From Lindgomyces ingoldianus (Eukaryota; Ascomycota; Dothideomycetes; Pleosporales; Lindgomycetaceae): a stretch of 64,000 nucleotides of DNA. The stretch lies in the NCBI RefSeq assembly GCF_010093535.1, contig NW_022985162.1:2950637-3014636 (forward strand), written 5' to 3'. Positions 58,203-64,000 of the stretch are shown one piece after another. Numbering within the stretch: the stretch's first letter is position 1; every line of letters starts with the position of its first letter. The notes beneath the pieces were generated by a model. It saw only the letters and a program-made list of their open reading frames with translations. It was not told the DNA's origin and did not search any database. A program made the position numbers and the translations under genes.

Positions 58203-61200
58203 GTGGCTGTTGGGTGGTTGTTCTGAAACATCCATTATGTCGTTGCTTGGGATACATGATCGGATTACAATCTCGGTACGCTGATGGCTGGCTACTAAAC
58301 GGCCGAGCTGGATATATCTGATGTCATTATTGCCGTCACTGCTGTCTGTAAGCATAATCGCAGTAAGAGCCCTATGGTTGTAGTACTCCACATCCTCCTG
58401 CTTAGTATGTCTACTTGTATTGTCTTTGTGTTGGTTTCATTGCCTAATATTTGTTTGGCTTGCTGCTGCTGCTGCTATCGAGAAATACATCGATGTTGAC
58501 TCTTCACATTATATCAAGATCACATCGACACTCCGCATCACTTCACACACATTTCATCAACACTTGATTCTACTTCATTCAATTCAATTCACCTCAATCA
58601 CTCAATGCGACACATCCATTTCATTACATCGTATAAGCACATATATTTTTCATTTCGCGGCAGCAACCAGCATATTATACACTCTGTACTTTACTTTACT
58701 TTTCTTTTCGTTTTCTTGTTTATCTTGTACTTGGACTTCAGTTTTTGGAGTGATTGGATATTGATCTTGTGCTTGGTTTCGTCTGGTTTGAACAAAGGCT
58801 CATCAAAGAAGAAAAATACTTGGAACATCCTCGTTTATGGTTGGGTTTTAATATTGGATATATCAAAATAACGCAAATGGATTATTTAGTTTTGCACCTT
58901 CCTCCTCCTAACTCTTGATTGCTTCCCTGCATTCTATCTAATCGCTTCCACCCGCTTCCATACCCTTCTCTATAGCCCTCTAACTCTCCTCCAGTTCTAC
59001 ATCTTCTTTTTCAAAGAGCTATATCCAAAATACTGCCTGCACCCAAACCTCAACATTATCGAGCAGTCGTTCGCTAGGTGGGCTTACATGGGACGCGAAC
59101 GACGAAACAGCGGTCATCACATCCATAATCAGGTCAGCAGCGCTTTCTCTCTAGTGAGCGCCAGCATCACTTAGAAGCCTGCAAGCGGCGGATAAGCAGA
59201 ATGAGCAAGAAGAGGTCCAGGATTCGTGCTCTCTGCATATCGAATCTGGGTACACCCCACCAGCCGCTCACTGCGGACCACCATTCCGCCTTTCAACATG
59301 GTCCGTGATTTTGGCGAACGAAAGAAGAGGTAGAAAAAGATTTTAAGAACTTGATGGAGAATGAAAGAGAAAGGAGGTTGTATCGACGGAAGTGCAACGC
59401 AAAGAAAAGCTTGGAGATAATCTGTTGAATAGATGAGAAAGGCGAGATAGCTAAGAGCGGCAACATGAATGGAAGTGGCAGCAGCAATGCCAGGGTCGAA
59501 TTAGGTGATACCCGACAGCTAGAACAGGTCAAATGCTCAAAGGAGGGGAGAAATATGGGGAGGAGGGAAGCAGGGCGTCTGGACCGATGGATATGATGTG
59601 CAAAAAGAGCTGGAGGAAGTTGGCTGAACAAGAGAGAAATCATGAATCATGGGACAGCGGGAATAGGAGTAGCAGCAATATCTGCCTAAGGAGCAAAGTG
59701 AGGTGTTTTCAGTGACTAGCCGAAAACAACAGCAGCTTAGCAAACTTGCAATTCTCAGTAAATCTGAAGCAGAGAAGAGGCAGAGTAATGTGTCATGGGG
59801 AAAGTAGCTGCGCATTTACGAGGACGTCCCCAACCAGAGCTTATATGCTGCGCTAGAAATGAGCAAAAAGACTAAGGATTGTTGCCTATAGTAACAGAAA
59901 GCTAGGAAGTTTGAAAACCAGCGTTAGATGCGGATATGGAAGTTTAGTCCCATCTCATGCCAGGAGCGGGTGGATGGTTTAGGAAACAGTCTTGTACTTA
60001 AGCGCCTCGGAATGTGATGGATCTAAGAAGTTGTTGGTACGGAAGAGGCTGAAAGACCGACAAAGGATACAGCACCCGGCGGACGAAAAAAGGAGTTGAT
60101 AAGATTTGGGATGGACTATCGGAAACAAGGTCCTGTCCCTTTTCGACCACCTGACTCGGTCTCCTACTAGTCTCTCTCTAATCGACAGAACTGGAAAGAG
60201 CCGACTCCTCAGCCTGATCAGCCGTGCTAACTTCCATGCAGCGGGCCTTTCAATTATTCGACTGCTGTAGCAGTGCTAGGTACTGCTTTGCACCCTGAGA
60301 AGACGCCTTGCCCATATGCCTCCACTGCTCTCTTCTGCAGTTCACGTTGTGGCGACAGGAGAATGTGCTAGGGCCTAAGAAGAGGAGAAGAGACTAGAAC
60401 CAGGGAAACTGATGCTCAAAATGAAACTGCATAGCTTCGGAGAATCAAACAGAGAGGAATAGACTCAGAGCTTGGAAATTTAGATAGACAGACAGTCCAG
60501 GACTTCTCGAAAGTTAAGCGCAGCAGCACAAACCGACAACAGTAGACTCTAATGAGAGCTTCATTCCTGCCTCCTGTTCGAGCTGTATGCTGCAAAAAAA
60601 GCTTCCTATTTTATGTGGAAAGACAGACGGATGTCAGGACGCTCACTCACCTCCAAACTCACATACAAACAAGCGGTCCCCCGATAGCCTTTTTCCACCA
60701 TTTAAAAAAAAAACTCGCCAAGCCCATTCTCCCGAGCTTTTCAGTGGTCGAACGAATCCGCCAATCGGAGCGCATGCGAATGCTATACCCTCCATGCAAC
60801 CGAGGCAGCCAAGGTAAGATTTTAGCGTGCCGGCTAAGGAAAATGTGGACAGGAGCGTCATCGAGAATTGTGACGATCGTAAATGAGATAGTGAACTGTG
60901 TCAGCAGTTGAAAGAGTGGAGAACCGGAGTGGAGCATTTTCTTGAATTGAGGAAGGTGATTAAATGGAGCTGAAGAGCTGGAATTTCTCACGTAAGGTAG
61001 ACTCTATTATGGGGAATTGTAGTAGTAAGAGAAGAATTGAATAGTGAGAAGCTGAGCTAGATTAATAGCAACTGTTCTTAATTGATGTATTCCAAGTGGC
61101 GGTGATAATGATCTCTGCTGAAGATATGAGCAGAACCAACTAAGCAGAGAAATGAAGCTAGAGAGACATGAAGACATTATGACGCCAATATGTGAGGCGC

Positions 61201-61381
61201 TTTGAGCAAAAAGCCCGCCCAGTGACTCCCATTCAATTCAAATATGTTCGCTGAAACCCAGTTTCTGTAAATGTATCCAACTCATGACCCACCCAAAGGG
61301 TATATCAATTCCAAGCTCCAATCTCGTCTTCCTCCCTCCCTGAAACACGATGCACTTATCCAACCGATCTAACCCCAAAAT

Positions 61382-61702
61382 CTAACCCCAAAGTCTCACC
61401 ACCTCCATAATCCCCAAACCCAGTGCACCCAGCTCCAGCGCCAGCGACGGGCTCATCATACCCGCAGCGCTATCAGTCGAGTTATCGTTCCCGCCTCCAG
61501 TCTTGGGTTTGCCCTTCTTAGGATCGCGGGCCGAAAGTTGGATACCTGCTGCACGCGCGTCAATTTCGGGCACGGAGGAGTCGGCTTCACGCGGTGAGAG
61601 TGCTGCTTCGAGTTCGGCGTTGGTTTGGGGAGTTGCTGGTGCAGCGTTGGGAGTGGCGAGAGTGAGGGTTGCGAGGAGCAGGGTGATGGCCGCGAACTTC
61701 AT
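61382..61702 (-). CDS. Small secreted protein with possible GPI anchor signal
   Basis: A 106-residue single-exon protein. The N-terminus MKFAAITLLLATLTLATPNA is a signal peptide. A low-complexity hydrophilic middle follows (ELEAALSPREADSSVPEIDA, then KKGKPKTGGGNDNSTDSAAG). The C-terminus is hydrophobic (SPSLALELGALGLGIMEVVR) after a small-residue region (DSAAG), the arrangement of a GPI attachment signal. No cysteines are present, so it is not a typical disulfide-rich effector. A wall-anchored or surface protein is the likeliest interpretation. The family is unknown. Confidence 0.75.
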   Translation of the reverse strand: MKFAAITLLLATLTLATPNAAPATPQTNAELEAALSPREADSSVPEIDARAAGIQLSARDPKKGKPKTGGGNDNSTDSAAGMMSPSLALELGALGLGIMEVVRLWG

Positions 61703-62552
61703 TGTGAGTGTTGACAGTGTAGATCTAGAATTATGTGGGTGTGTGACGTAGGGTCGCCTGCGTGTGATGTAGAGTTTGTATTTGTGGACTTGAGGGCCTG
61801 ATGGACGGATCGATAGGATGGTTTTAGGAAGGGCGACACTGGGGACTCTAGCAGGTTAATATAGCGATAGGATACGGACGCAGTGGCTCCATAGCCTTCG
61901 CCTCGCAGTCCAACTCTTCCCGAAATTTAGAGCCAAGCCAGACCTTCCCATGATCGCCAGCACAGCCAGGCATCAAAACGGCCATGACGGTGGCCCTTCC
62001 TCATGACGTCTGGAGTGCACCCAACCAAATTCCTTTGCGAAAGTGGCTATGAAATGGCTGTGAGGCTTGGCGCATGCTTGGCATCATCTCGAGGAACCTT
62101 GGCGGACGCCTCCTTTAGCTGAACAAGCACTGTACTTGCCGCTAGCATGGAGCTTGGTAAATGCACAACCCTTCCTCCGTCAGCACGGTGGACCACATCA
62201 GAGCACCCTCTGCTTAGTACTCGTATTTGCCAGTACTTTTTGGACAATATCCCCTGCACGTCGCACCGTTCGCATTGTTTCGGGCAAGTCGGAGCTTTTC
62301 CCTGGGCCGAAACTGTCGGGAAGCATGGACCGCCAACGCTGAGTCTTGCAAAAAGACAATTAAAGGTGAAACAGATGCGCACCGTACACTCCACCTTTCC
62401 CCATATATATCCTCAATCGTGAGATTAATTGTAGACGCTGGACGGTTCATAACGTGTCTGTCGCATGGTCTTGATGGAGAAGACGTCCATGGCGAGGAGG
62501 TGGTGTTCAGCCCAGCCTCCAGGTATTATGATGATCATCAGACTCTTTCAAT
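61703..62552. other. Intergenic, 0.85 kb
   Basis: It contains the promoter of the small secreted protein and the 3' flank of the PTH11-like gene. Nothing else is identified. Confidence 0.45.
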
Positions 62553-63976
62553 TCAGCTATTCAGCTTCCAGTATTCCTTCTGGGAATCTCCCGACACTTC
62601 GACCATGTTTCTGAACCGCCCTAGTTCAGCTTCTGAGCTGTGTTCTCGATAGAATGTCGGTCCAGCGTCATGTTCCGTTTGGCTTCCCGAATTGTTATCT
62701 GTGTTCGCCGAGAGTTTACTTAGAGAATATGTCCGTGCTGTCTGTGGTGTCGACCTGATAGATGGTAACTGGTTGTTGAGCAGCGCTCGCGGGAAGAGGC
62801 GAACGGCAAGAGGTCGGAGCGGGGGGATACTGACACAGATGATGCCAACACTGCACTCTATCACCGATAAGTTCAAAGTTGGGACCGCTTGATCTATGCA
62901 GGAATAACATATATTAGCTCGCCATTCGGCTACTGGAAAGGGAAGCGAAGAATGTGGTAAAAGCTCCTCTGAAGGGTGAGGTCGGAACCACTTACACGTC
63001 AAATCTGCATTGCGGAGCATGTCGAGTTTAGTTATTCGCAGGACACTGGCTACGCAGGCGCTGTGTTCATTCAGCTGTGACTCACAGTCAGGTCAGGTCG
63101 TTCCCACTCACCCAGCCCCACCACCCAAAAGTAAGCAGAGAATGATCCGTTGCTTCAACGACATCTGAAGCTTCCAAAAATACGGCCATGGGAGAACGCA
63201 CAGAACAATGTCCGTTGCGACGGTAAGTGCCGAGCTAGCGTAGAGGTAGTCAACATAGTTGACACATTTCCCATTTAGATTAGTGAAGTCCCAAGCCGCT
63301 GAAACCGGACGACATTGAAATATTGTAACGAAGACACCAGTAATCCAAAGGCCACCGATCACTACAGCTGTAATCAACATGGATATCCGGAACCTTTTCT
63401 CTTGGACGAAACGAAGATACGATGCGATGATGGAGATCTTGGTAAAGGCGACTGCGAATGCATAGAGAACTTGACATATAAATAGATACTGGTCCAGGTA
63501 AGTGTTAACGCCATTCTGGGCGCTTCAAGAAAAGCAAGCTCACCTGAACAGCGCTCTTGATAGTTTGCAACATGGTCGGCATATCCAGAAGCCAGACGTG
63601 AGTTCCCATTCCATGATTAGTAGCTAAGACTGTGAGCTCGATCGACGTCCTCGGGAGAAGTACTAAGAAATACCTGCAATACACACAGCGGCAAGAGCGA
63701 CGGTGAGTACCGATGCCACTAATATTAGAACTATAAATCGGCCCGTAAATACAGCGACTCTGGAAGTTGCAGCTGGGACTCACTGTCATCCACAAACACC
63801 TTTCGAACCATGCATATCCTCACGAAAAGACGTAAACTAACGAAAATCCCGACTAGAACGATGAGGGTGATATTCGTAGTCCGGACACTTCTGGAATTGG
63901 AAGAGTGGTCGTCGAAATCGAACTGACTGGTATCCACTGTATATCGCTTCCTGATGACGGTAGTAGAGTCGGCCAT
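62553..63976 (-). CDS. PTH11-like / fungal rhodopsin-domain seven-helix membrane protein (6 exons)
   Basis: Exons 63976-63784, 63730-63674, 63623-63544, 63488-63112, 63060-62996 and 62893-62553 give 370 residues with continuous frame. Transmembrane helices include TTNITLIVLVGIFVSLRLFV, then ILILVASVLTVALAAVCIAA, VLYAFAVAFTKISIIASYLR, LITAVVIGGLWITGVFVTIF, ALTVATDIVLCVLPWPYFW and RIILCLLLGGGAG. The motif VFVDDILIL and the CRPVSAAWDFTNLNGKCVN loop are typical of the PTH11-like family (the Pfam rhodopsin domain of fungi), sometimes acting as surface receptors in plant-associated fungi. There is no N-terminal CFEM domain. A further in-frame ATG at 63994 would add six residues. The C-terminal ~75 residues are hydrophilic and cytosolic. 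The gene lies 24 bases from the window edge but seems complete because TM1 is present. Confidence 0.9.
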
Positions 63977-64000
63977 ATGAGATAAGATTCGCATTCTCTA

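Larger units (their letters stand above)
55823..61381. other. Gene-poor tract with degenerate repeats, 5.5 kb
   Basis: No recognisable gene. It is A/T-rich, with CT-rich and TTT runs, direct repeats (57332-57665 and 58104-58202) and broken short frames. This suggests old repetitive DNA. Confidence 0.45.

Noticed and set aside
1..64000. CRISPR arrays or bacterial-type operons
   Set aside because: No regularly spaced short repeats with unique spacers; the window is eukaryotic with spliceosomal introns.

Overview
The window comes from the nuclear genome of a filamentous ascomycete (Pezizomycotina). The evidence is short introns of about 45-150 nt with GT...AG ends, recognisable fungal housekeeping proteins, a class II hydrophobin, CBM1-tagged cellulases, and C-to-T decay at CpA sites resembling repeat-induced point mutation (RIP). 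The class II hydrophobin with a GH6/GH131 arsenal fits a plant-associated or saprotrophic fungus; Leotiomycetes or Sordariomycetes are plausible, but the class is inference. Layout: positions 1-8400 hold one proline/glutamine-rich protein gene with very long flanking non-coding DNA. Positions 8400-16400 are a compact housekeeping block: NEDD8 (four exons), Elongin A, THO complex subunit 7, tubulin-folding cofactor A and the replicative helicase subunit MCM4. Elongin A/THO7 and TBCA/MCM4 are divergent pairs, and the MCM4 promoter carries an MCB-like cluster. Positions 17.9-18.7 kb contain a decayed gene built from 96-bp (32-codon) tandem repeats. Positions 19.3-24.9 kb carry two F-box-like genes separated by gene-poor DNA. 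Positions 27.2-29.2 kb encode a 642-residue conserved-looking regulator-like protein with a long G/C-tract-rich leader. Positions 31.9-35.7 kb hold an alanine-rich secreted protein and a small basic protein. Around 38.8-39.5 kb lies an F-box-like remnant. Positions 39.7-43.6 kb are a tandem cellulolytic pair, GH131-CBM1 and CBM1-GH6 (cellobiohydrolase II), followed at 45.9 kb by a ketopantoate-reductase-family gene. Positions 47.8-49.3 kb hold two copies of a hAT-type non-autonomous transposon. The second copy has a perfect 8-bp target duplication and splits a reading frame that is in phase on both sides. The right end holds an amino-acid permease (51.6 kb), a class II hydrophobin (55.5 kb), a long gene-poor tract with decayed tandem repeats (57-58 kb), a small GPI-like secreted protein (61.4 kb) and a PTH11/rhodopsin-like seven-helix membrane protein reaching the window edge (62.6-64.0 kb). 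Functional links: the two cellulases act on the same substrate and share CreA/XlnR-like promoter motifs upstream. NEDD8 and Elongin A both belong to cullin-RING biology, and Elongin A and THO7 both act on RNA polymerase II elongation. No coherent new multi-gene system is convincingly visible. The strongest unusual signals are the hAT insertion into a reading frame and the RIP-like repeat pseudogene. All exon boundaries were read by hand from splice consensus and protein continuity, without transcript data.
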